Below, in pieces: positions 1-5,180 of a stretch of 8,355 bases of DNA (position 1 is its first letter; every line of letters begins with the position of its first letter). Origin of the DNA: an uncultured Lachnospiraceae bacterium. GTDB lineage: Bacteria > Bacillota > Clostridia > Lachnospirales > Lachnospiraceae. The DNA is taken from NCBI GenBank assembly GCA_910577655.1, contig CAJTOW010000065.1:1-8355 (forward strand), written 5' to 3'. The notes beneath the pieces are model-generated. The model was not told the origin of the DNA. It searched no databases and worked only from the letters and a program-made list of their open reading frames with translations. Made by a program: the position numbers and the translations under genes.

Positions 1-64
1 GTGGGGCGTGCACACCGAAGGCGTCCCTTGTGGAGATGCCAGGAATGAATTTTCAAACACGCTC
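1..64. other. Non-MATE sequence at left edge, possible end of an inserted element
   Basis: On the minus strand the MATE reading frame shows family-like sequence up to the residues IAIFVL, near base 65. It then runs through ERV into a stop at base 53, where a MATE protein should continue into its next helix (usually a G-W/G-rich turn and then AA-type residues). The remaining bases have no coding potential that I recognise. The abrupt loss of homology suggests a junction with an insertion element or a deletion endpoint. I cannot name an element because only about 60 bases are visible and no terminal repeat can be paired. Confidence 0.3.
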
Positions 65-624
65 TAACACAAAGATAGCGATCGGATCACCAATGATATT
101 CAGCACCGCACCCACCAGCATAGCGCCCATGGCATACTTGGGACTTCCGTCCGCACGGATGATGGATGCAAGGGTATTCTGCACCAGAGCCAGGGGCATC
201 ATGGCATAGATAATAAACCCATAATCATGGGCCAGGGAAAGGTTGGCGTCTGTAGCTCCGATCATCCGCAGAAGCCTGTCTCCCCATAAGTAACTGATCA
301 GAATGATCACAACGCCCCCCAGAAAGGAACAGAAAATACTGTTTCCCACACTGCGGTGGATATCTTCCGTCTTATTTCTTCCCAGAGACACACTGAGCGC
401 CGCCGCTCCATCACCAAAGAACAGCGAGACACCCCAGCCGGTCACCGTCACCGGAAAGATGACACCAGTTGCGGCATTCCCCAGATAACCGACTCCATTT
501 CCCACAAAAATCTGGCCTACAATATTGTACAGACAGGAAATGATCAGGGAAAAATGCAGGGAACCGCGAATTTCATTAACAATGTTCTTGTTTTCTCGGT
601 TCCCAGGTAATTAGATTCTTGCAT
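53..624 (-). pseudogene. MATE-family efflux transporter, frameshifted and 3'-truncated
   Basis: The start is the ATG at 624, six bases after a GGAGG ribosome binding site. The first 26 codons read MQESNYLGTEK and then MKFAVPCIFP, followed by a stop. In the next frame the protein continues as SLIISCLYNIV, GQIFVGN and so on to IAIFVL. The break lies at the A-run at 550-554 (T-run on the coding strand), where one more base would restore the frame. The restored protein aligns with the neighbouring MATE gene: AVPCxxSL near the start, YNIVxQIF, GNAA, GDGxxA, SxSLG and IIRxDGSPxxAMxxxLxGAxxNIIxDP. It keeps the stretch after SLG that the neighbour has lost. Only the first 190 or so of about 450 residues remain; sequence beyond base 65 is unrelated. 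An intact protein would export cationic drugs using a Na+ or H+ gradient, but this copy cannot. Confidence 0.75.
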
Positions 625-711
625 AACATACCTCCTTAAAAATAGTCATAGACTTTCACAAAATTTTCTACTATTGTGTTTATTGCAATTTTACCAACAA
701 TAACCGGTTTT

Positions 712-1950
712 TCACGTATGCACCAGTTCCTCCGGCTTGGGGCATTCTGTCCGCAGGGTCTGGTAAGTATACATAATCACCGCCACACAGATCACAAAGG
801 TCAGCACATCCGAAACCGGCATGGAATACAGCACCCCGTCCAGTCCAAATTTCAGGGGCAGCACCAGGGCAAACCCCACACCGAACACCACTTCGCGGAC
901 CAGGGAAATGGCTGTGGAAGCAAATGCCCTGCCCAGGGACTGCAGATAGATAAAGGTTCCCTTATTCACTGTGGCCAGGATCGTCATACACAAATAAACG
1001 CGGAAGTATTTGAGGGCATACTGGGTATAATAAATGCTTTCATTTGCTGCGCCAAAAACACCAATCAGCTGCAGAGGGAATACCTCCACAATCACCAGCG
1101 CCACTCCGCCTACTATAGCCTCTGCTGTCAGCAGACGGGTGAACAGTGCCCTGGCCCGGTCCTTGCGTCCCGCACCAATATTATATCCCACCACCGGGAT
1201 GCAGCCTGCTGCCAGCCCTACCGCAATAGAGATAACGATCTGGAAGAATTTCATCACGATTCCCAGCACAGCCATGGGAATCTGGGTATACTGCTCCTGA
1301 CCAAAGACAGGATCCAGGGCACTGTATTTCAGAGTCATATTCTGAATAGCCGCCATAGCCATGACCAGAGAAATCTGGGACAAAAAGCTGCAGATTCCCA
1401 TAGGTATATATTTCTTTATGACCGCGCCATGGAACCGGAAGCTGTTTTTCTCCAGCCCCACTGCCTTCATATGAAACAGATACCAGACAGCCAGAACAGC
1501 CGTGAGGATCTGGCCCATGACTGTAGCCACTGCCGCTCCCATCATCCCCCATTTACACACAAAGATGAAAACAGGATCCAGAATGATATTGACCAGAGCT
1601 CCCAGCAGCGTGGATGCCATGGCGAACTGGGGACTTCCGTCGGAGCGGATAATCGGATTCATGGCCTGACCGAACATGTAGAAAGGCACACCCAGGCTGA
1701 TACTGACAAAAGCACAGCATCCGTCTCCGATCATCACTGCGATGGACAGAGCCACCACTGTCAATGGGAAGACCACCGTGTTGGCCGCATTGCCATAAGA
1801 ACCCAGATAATCCGCATTTGCAATAAATATCTGGTCTACGATGTTGTAAAGTGCCGCTACCAGCAGGGAAATCACACAAGGAACTGCATATTTTCCCATA
1901 AGCTTTCCCAGCGGCTCTGTTTCCAGAAATGCATTTGATTTCGTGTTCAT
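712..1950 (-). CDS. MATE-family multidrug efflux transporter with an internal deletion
   Basis: This 412-residue integral membrane protein belongs to the MATE (NorM/DinF-like) exporters, which use a Na+ or H+ gradient to expel drugs or metabolites. The start follows an AGGAGG ribosome binding site. N-terminal landmarks are KYAVPCVISLL (20-30), YNIVDQIF (35-42) and GDGCCAFVSISLG (75-87). The chain then jumps directly to VPFYMFGQAMNPIIRSDGSP (88-107). Family members, and the damaged neighbour downstream, have about 60 residues between SLG and this motif, covering roughly one and a half membrane helices. The gap is in frame, with the join at about base 1689, so the frame stays open. The C-terminal half looks complete, including the second-lobe GAAN motif and a final helix before the hydrophilic tail. 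The deletion probably misfolds or inactivates the pump, so it may be a silent pseudogene. A promoter and an attenuator-like leader lie upstream, and a diverging MarR regulator is a possible controller. Confidence 0.85.
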   Translation of the reverse strand: MNTKSNAFLETEPLGKLMGKYAVPCVISLLVAALYNIVDQIFIANADYLGSYGNAANTVVFPLTVVALSIAVMIGDGCCAFVSISLGVPFYMFGQAMNPIIRSDGSPQFAMASTLLGALVNIILDPVFIFVCKWGMMGAAVATVMGQILTAVLAVWYLFHMKAVGLEKNSFRFHGAVIKKYIPMGICSFLSQISLVMAMAAIQNMTLKYSALDPVFGQEQYTQIPMAVLGIVMKFFQIVISIAVGLAAGCIPVVGYNIGAGRKDRARALFTRLLTAEAIVGGVALVIVEVFPLQLIGVFGAANESIYYTQYALKYFRVYLCMTILATVNKGTFIYLQSLGRAFASTAISLVREVVFGVGFALVLPLKFGLDGVLYSMPVSDVLTFVICVAVIMYTYQTLRTECPKPEELVHT

Positions 1951-1959
1951 ATTCTCCTC

Positions 1960-2010
1960 CTAAAACATATTAAGCAGGAATAACCTGATCCCGGTTCCTT
2001 GCTTTTCCAT
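1960..2010 (-). CDS. Possible leader peptide upstream of the MATE gene
   Basis: This is a 16-codon ORF, MEKQGTGIRLFLLNMF. It starts right after the T-run of a terminator-like hairpin, and its TAG stop overlaps the AGGAGG of the MATE gene. It spans a second hairpin (1972-2004), so a translating ribosome would melt or expose that structure. The position fits leader peptides that control antibiotic-resistance genes by ribosome stalling. Its own ribosome binding site is weak (a GCAGG 11 bases upstream, inside the first hairpin). It may be a chance ORF; no family is recognised. Confidence 0.35.
   Translation of the reverse strand: MEKQGTGIRLFLLNMF
1972..2004 (-). promoter_or_regulatory. Second leader hairpin before the MATE ribosome binding site
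   Basis: On the minus strand AAGCAAGGAA pairs with TTCCTGCTT (5 bp plus 4 bp, with one bulged A) around a 14-base loop that contains CCGGGATCAGG. The structure ends about 13 bases before the AGGAGG of the MATE gene. Its loop is complementary to the loop of the upstream terminator-like hairpin (see findings). It could be part of an attenuation switch, but this is inferred from sequence only. Confidence 0.4.
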
Positions 2011-2066
2011 AAAAAAAACAACCTGCAGCAGTCAACCGGAATTACGCAGTGACGCCACACGTTGTT
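2011..2066 (-). terminator. Attenuator-like intrinsic terminator in the MATE 5' leader
   Basis: On the minus strand AACAAC (2066-2061) pairs with GTTGTT (2022-2017). Further pairs inside are TGTG with TGCA and GCGTCA with TGAC-GC (one bulged T). The 3' side runs straight into T residues (2016-2011). This is the form of a Rho-independent terminator. It starts at the position where transcription from the promoter at 2073-2102 should begin, and no gene lies between, so it would stop that promoter's own transcript after about 50 bases. It therefore fits an attenuator controlling the MATE gene, or a short terminated RNA. Confidence 0.6.
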
Positions 2067-2072
2067 TAACTG

Positions 2073-2102
2073 ATTATAACAAATAAGATAAGAATAGGTC
2101 AA
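2073..2102 (-). promoter_or_regulatory. Promoter of the MATE gene
   Basis: On the minus strand TTGACC (2102-2097) and TATAAT (2078-2073) are separated by 18 bases, a near-consensus housekeeping sigma promoter. The predicted start at about 2066 leaves a leader of roughly 115 bases before the MATE start codon. The -35 box is 10 bp from the left arm of the MarR-type operator, so the regulator could also act here. Confidence 0.7.
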
Positions 2103-2112
2103 GATCCATTTT

Positions 2113-2170
2113 TTATTAGGTACCTTGACAATTTAAAATGAATGTTGTATATTATCAAGGTACCTAATAA
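2113..2170. promoter_or_regulatory. MarR-type operator: two perfect inverted 16-bp arms
   Basis: TTATTAGGTACCTTGA (2113-2128) is repeated exactly in inverted orientation as TCAAGGTACCTAATAA (2155-2170), with 26 bp between. Each arm has the palindromic core AGGTACCT, and the core centres are 40 bp apart, close to four helical turns, so two bound dimers would lie on one face of the DNA. The left arm overlaps the -35 box and the right arm the predicted transcription start of the regulator gene. This predicts autorepression, and perhaps control of the diverging MATE promoter. Confidence 0.7.
2125..2153 (+). promoter_or_regulatory. Promoter of the marR-type gene
   Basis: A perfect TTGACA (2125-2130) and TATATT (2148-2153) lie 17 bases apart, a strong sigma-A promoter. 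An AAAGGAG ribosome binding site (2174-2180) follows, with the start codon at 2189. The promoter is enclosed by the two inverted operator arms. Confidence 0.8.
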
Positions 2171-2188
2171 TTAGAAAGGAGCATTTTT

Positions 2189-2890
2189 ATGAATTGGAAA
2201 GACAAAAAGGATAACTGCCCATCCCAAAAATATGACCAGGACAATGATATAAACGGCAGACTGGTCACCAGCCTGCAAAAGATCGGACACACCATGCGCT
2301 CCCTCTACGAAGGGAAAAGTAGCCAGCGGCGGATTCTGATCATTCTCAATGAAACAGGTACCATTACCCAGCGGGAGCTGACCATGAGGCTTGGCATACA
2401 GCCTGGTTCCGCCAGCGAGGTCATAGCCAAACTGGAGAACCTTGGTTTTATCGGCCGTTCTCCCAATGAGGAAGACCGCAGAACCACTGACATTTTCCTG
2501 ACAGAAGAAGGGAAAAAGCAGGCAGACTCAGCCTTCAGCCAGCGACGGAAACGGCATGAAGAGATGTTCTCAGTCCTTTCGTCAGAGGAAAAGACACAGC
2601 TTCTTTTTCTCCTGGATAAGATCAATGAGGACTGGAAAAACCGCTACAGAACCAGAGCCGAGCTCCATCGCAGCGGACATCACCACCAGGGCGAGTTCCA
2701 GGAACATGAAAAACGTAAATATGGCAATGGTCACGGGTTCTGCGGTGGACATGGACGCAGTGACAGGAACAAATGTAGTATGGAATATGAAAATGGACAT
2801 GAATATTCCGGCAAACGTGCCTGCAGCCACGACTGCATGAACTGCCCCGACCCCTGCGGACGAGGCCTCGCCATCCGAAACAGCCAATAG
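2189..2890 (+). CDS. MarR-family transcriptional regulator with His/Cys-rich tail
   Basis: This 233-residue protein has a winged helix-turn-helix of the MarR type at about 45-115: the recognition region is ITQRELTMRLGIQPGSASEVIAKLE (59-83) and the wing is GFIGRSPNEEDRRTTDIFLT (86-105), containing the characteristic DRR. Helices at 25-40 and 115-155 would form the dimer interface. From about residue 160 there is an unusual low-complexity tail rich in His (160, 164-166, 173, 182, 188, 204, 214) and Cys (185, 196, 212, 216, 219, 223), ending CSHDCMNCPDPC plus a short extension. Such tails occur on some clostridial MarR proteins beside ABC exporters and could bind metal, though this is not shown. 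The start is fixed by an AAAGGAG at 2174-2180. It is the first gene of a former marR-ABC exporter operon whose transporter is now destroyed, and it diverges from the MATE gene. It probably represses its own promoter. Confidence 0.85.
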   Translation: MNWKDKKDNCPSQKYDQDNDINGRLVTSLQKIGHTMRSLYEGKSSQRRILIILNETGTITQRELTMRLGIQPGSASEVIAKLENLGFIGRSPNEEDRRTTDIFLTEEGKKQADSAFSQRRKRHEEMFSVLSSEEKTQLLFLLDKINEDWKNRYRTRAELHRSGHHHQGEFQEHEKRKYGNGHGFCGGHGRSDRNKCSMEYENGHEYSGKRACSHDCMNCPDPCGRGLAIRNSQ

Positions 2891-2908
2891 GACAGGTAAA
2901 ACAATATT

Positions 2909-3175
2909 ATGTAGAATTATGTAAAAAAATATCTTCATTTTGCCATCCTTGCGGCCATTTTCATGGTAGGCGAGGTCATGATGGACCTGGTACAGCCAGG
3001 GATCATGAGCCGCATTGTAGATGACGGGGTACTGGGTCTGGGAAATGGCGGCGCAGGCGACCTGCATCTGATCCTGGTGCTGGGGCTCCAGATGATTGCG
3101 CTGGTTCTCTTCGGCGGACTGTGCGGATCCCTGAACAATGTATTTGTCCATCTATCCGGCCAGAACATCGGAAAA
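2909..3175 (+). pseudogene. ABC exporter permease, N-terminal remnant
   Basis: The frame reads VKKYLHFAILAAIFMVGEVMM and then DLVQPGIMSRIVDDGVLGLGNGG, and ends at VHLSGQNIG. This is the start of a type-I ABC exporter (MsbA/LmrA-like, membrane domain fused to ATPase): helix 1, the periplasmic-side loop and helix 2. The likely start ATG at 2909, 18 bases after the marR stop, is followed at once by TAG; a single base change from TGG or a similar codon would explain it. At about 3170-3175 the frame joins a much later part of the same protein in another frame, so some 120-130 residues are missing. Translation could begin only at an internal Met (2963). It is a relic of the second gene in the marR operon. 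Confidence 0.75.
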
Positions 3176-3513
3176 AGCTCCGTTTCGGAAAGGCCAATGA
3201 CCAGCTCATCCAGACCCAGCTCCGTGTCCTGGTGATTTTCGCTTTTATGAATCCGGTTATTAATGGGCCGATGTATCTGGTAGTCGCCATTCTTTTGTAC
3301 GTAGGCTTCTCTGACGCAGCTACCGGAAGAACCACTCCCGGAACCATCATGGCCGCTATCACCTATACTACACAGCTGCTCAACGGAATCCTCATGCTGG
3401 TCATGCTTTTCCAGATCATTTCCAGAGGTCTGGTTTCTAAGTCTCCTGCAAATGCACGCTGGGGGAAACTTTTTTCAGAGCTGGTATTCGCTGGTCAGGA
3501 AGCAATGGTCTGA
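3172..3513 (+). pseudogene. ABC exporter permease, middle remnant running into a repeat
   Basis: From about 3175 the frame reads KLRFGKANDQLIQTQLRVLV, then FAFMNPVINGPMYLVV, and TTPGTIMAAITYTTQLLNG to MLFQIISRGL. This matches the fifth and sixth helices of the same ABC exporter type, just before the linker to the ATPase. After ISRGL (about base 3432) the similarity stops and the frame enters a copy of the interspersed repeat also found at 8151-8205; the last 25 or so codons to 3513 are repeat-derived. The ATP-binding domain (Walker A, signature, Walker B) is absent, and the partner half-transporter usual in such operons is missing. The open frame can start only out of frame with the N-terminal remnant. 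Not functional. Confidence 0.75.
3433..3487 (-). repeat. Partial copy of interspersed repeat, inserted in the ABC exporter relic
   Basis: This 55-base stretch matches the inverse of 8151-8205 at 49 of 55 positions by eye. It includes the end motif CCAGAGCTGGTAT (minus strand ATACCAGCTCTGG) and the block CTCCTGCAAATGCA. It marks exactly where ABC-exporter similarity ends, so it lies at the breakpoint of the lost 3' part of that gene. Only one arm of the foldback element is present here. Confidence 0.7.
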
Positions 3514-3566
3514 CCGTGCACATTATCTCGATTGTAACGATTTGTATCTCTACAGTGAAGTAAGTA

Positions 3567-3595
3567 TTGCATTTCAGTTAAATTTCCTTTAAACT
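3567..3595 (+). promoter_or_regulatory. Candidate promoter of the nuclease gene
   Basis: TTGCAT (3567-3572) and TAAACT (3590-3595) are 17 bases apart, 69 bases before the nuclease start codon. The match to consensus is only moderate, but it is the best pair I see in the 150-base gap after the exporter relic. Confidence 0.3.
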
Positions 3596-3617
3596 ATTGA
3601 AGATAAATAGTTAAGGG

Positions 3618-3645
3618 AACAGTTCAGACACTCTCCTGAACTGTT
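3618..3645. repeat. 10-bp inverted repeat in the nuclease 5' leader
   Basis: AACAGTTCAG and CTGAACTGTT form a perfect 10-bp stem with an 8-base loop, ending about 5 bases before the weak TAGGA ribosome binding site of the nuclease. No T-run follows, so it is a poor terminator. The core AACAGTTCA/TGAACTGT recurs in the inverted repeat at 8064-8122, which suggests a repeat family or a shared binding site. Confidence 0.5.
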
Positions 3646-3663
3646 ATGTAGGAACTTTTAAGC

Positions 3664-4548
3664 ATGAGAAAAAAACGTAGGAATATTTTGTTTTTAATAA
3701 TAGTTTGCGCACTGCTTTTTCAATTTTTTAATCATAGTGAATATTTACAGCAGATACCTCCCTCCATATCCCAGTATATGGAATTGATACCTGGTCTTTC
3801 TGAGGGGAGTCCAGAAGCTTCTCCAGATGATTCTCTTTCAGAAGATCCGGAGACTAATCAGTCAGAATCTTCCCAGGTCATTCTGTCTGGTCCTCCATCA
3901 CCGGACAGAGAATCCAGCCCTTCATGGTATGAAGCTCTTCCGCCCTATTCCGGTGAGCCATGGGTTACCGTCAACAACGGAGTCCCCTTTTTTACTGAAG
4001 AAGAGATCAGTACGGAAGCATTTGAGCACTACAGTGAACTGGATTCTCTTGGCCGCTGTGGTCCGGCCTTTGCCAATGTCTGTCCGGAGACTATGCCTAC
4101 AGAGCCCCGGGGAAATATTGGTATGATCCATCCCTCTGGCTGGCATACGGTCAAATACGATATCATCAAAGATATGTATTTGTATAACCGTGGCCATTTG
4201 ATCGGCTTCCAGCTTACCGGGGAAAATGCAAATGAAAACAATCTTTTCACCTGCACCCGGTATCTCAATGTAGACGGAATGCTTCCCTGGGAATCCCAGG
4301 TGGCCCAGTATGTACAAAATACCGGAAATCATGTTCTTTACCGGGTCACCCCCTATTTTCATGGGGAAAATCTTGTAGCTTCTGGTGTTCTGATGGAAGC
4401 ATATTCGGTTGAGGATTCGGGGGCAGGAGTCTGCTTTAATGTCTACTGCTACAATGTTCAGCCGGGAATCGTCATCGACTATGCTACCGGAGACAGCCAT
4501 GAGGATGCTGTTTTTCAGGCACCTGGAAGCGATAGCAACGAATCATGA
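3664..4548 (+). CDS. DNA/RNA non-specific endonuclease, membrane-anchored or secreted
   Basis: This 294-residue protein begins with basic MRKKRR and a hydrophobic stretch (7-22) that acts as a signal or anchor, so the enzyme works outside the membrane. Residues 45-95 are a Ser/Pro/Glu-rich, probably disordered linker. The nuclease domain (about 95-275) contains RCGPAFANVCPETMP (131-145), SGWHTVKYD (158-166) and the beta-beta-alpha-metal core YNRGHLIGFQLTGENANENN (174-193). H178 is the expected general base and an Asn at 190-193 the likely metal ligand. NRGH replaces the DRGH of the Serratia/EndA type; I recall Asn here in Gram-positive homologues, so it need not mean inactivity. Relatives cut DNA and RNA non-specifically and serve in nutrient scavenging or, as EndA, in DNA uptake. 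Its own role is unknown. It is preceded by a weak ribosome binding site and converges on the parAB operon, so it is transcribed separately. Confidence 0.85.
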   Translation: MRKKRRNILFLIIVCALLFQFFNHSEYLQQIPPSISQYMELIPGLSEGSPEASPDDSLSEDPETNQSESSQVILSGPPSPDRESSPSWYEALPPYSGEPWVTVNNGVPFFTEEEISTEAFEHYSELDSLGRCGPAFANVCPETMPTEPRGNIGMIHPSGWHTVKYDIIKDMYLYNRGHLIGFQLTGENANENNLFTCTRYLNVDGMLPWESQVAQYVQNTGNHVLYRVTPYFHGENLVASGVLMEAYSVEDSGAGVCFNVYCYNVQPGIVIDYATGDSHEDAVFQAPGSDSNES

Positions 4549-4562
4549 TTTTGCGGCAAACA

Positions 4563-4620
4563 GAAAAGACTGTCTGGTTTTCTGGGAAACAGAAGCTTCC
4601 AAAAATCAGACAGTCTTTTC
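4563..4620. terminator. Bidirectional intrinsic terminator between nuclease and DUF4446 genes
   Basis: GAAAAGACTGTCTG (4563-4576) pairs perfectly with CAGACAGTCTTTTC (4607-4620). A further GTTTT/AAAAT pairing and an inner TGG-AA/TTCCA continue the stem. A-rich and T-rich ends flank the GC part on both strands, so it can stop transcripts from both converging genes. It lies 14 bases after the nuclease stop and directly next to the DUF4446 stop. Confidence 0.85.
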
Positions 4621-4621
4621 T

Positions 4622-5152
4622 CTACTCTTTCTTTCCTAAAATCAACCCACCATTATACCCAAGCGCCTGCTCTAAGGCCTCTTTTTCCTCATTGCCAAGC
4701 AAAGTTTCCGTCTGCCCCCTGTCCACCTCTTTCAGATAAAGATAGCAGCCCTCCTGGCTGTGTACGGAATTCATGACAAATCCAGAATTGGTGTAATCCA
4801 GAAGCGCAAACGCAAAGCTCAGGTTTCCTCCCATTCCCTTAAAGGCATTATATTTTACCATACCGAACTTCTGGAAGGATGATCTCATATTCTTATTGGT
4901 GGTACGAAGATTATCCTTATTGGCGCGGTTCTGGGATTTCAGCTCCTGGATGTCCTCCATCTGGTCGATGATAATATCCTCCAGAGTCTCTGCATCCTTC
5001 CCTCGCATAAAATAGTCGTACTGACGGTACATTTTTCTGATCTTGAAGATGCAGACGATCACAATGACCAGAAGAATGAGCGTCAGAACTGCCTGGGCCA
5101 ATATGATATAAACCGGATCAAATCCAAGGTTATTTAAGATACTTCCTTCCAT
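4622..5152 (-). CDS. DUF4446 family membrane protein, parAB companion
   Basis: This 176-residue protein has one membrane helix (about 14-37, ILAQAVLTLILLVIVIVCIF). A charged, probably coiled-coil stretch follows (40-95), then a conserved domain with QKFGMVKYNAFKGMGGNLSF (94-113), FALLDYTNSGFVMNSVHSQEG (115-135) and YLYLKEV, and a closing region rich in LGxEEKxAL (151-160). I recognise this as DUF4446, which in Clostridia usually follows parB; its function is unknown. The start at 5152 is chosen because an AGGAG lies 8 bases upstream. A longer frame back to 5203 would overlap parB and lacks a ribosome binding site. It lies 28 bases after the parB stop, so it is co-transcribed with parAB. The helix and coil suggest a membrane-tethered partner in chromosome segregation or sporulation, which is inference from gene order. 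Confidence 0.85.
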   Translation of the reverse strand: MEGSILNNLGFDPVYIILAQAVLTLILLVIVIVCIFKIRKMYRQYDYFMRGKDAETLEDIIIDQMEDIQELKSQNRANKDNLRTTNKNMRSSFQKFGMVKYNAFKGMGGNLSFAFALLDYTNSGFVMNSVHSQEGCYLYLKEVDRGQTETLLGNEEKEALEQALGYNGGLILGKKE

Positions 5153-5180
5153 TGACAACGCTCCTGTCCTTTGTATTGTA

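Noticed and set aside
676..1938. A 420-residue open frame on the plus strand opposite the second MATE gene
   Set aside because: It is exactly antisense to a clear MATE protein, has a His/Gln/Ser-rich unnatural composition, and has no ribosome binding site or family motif.
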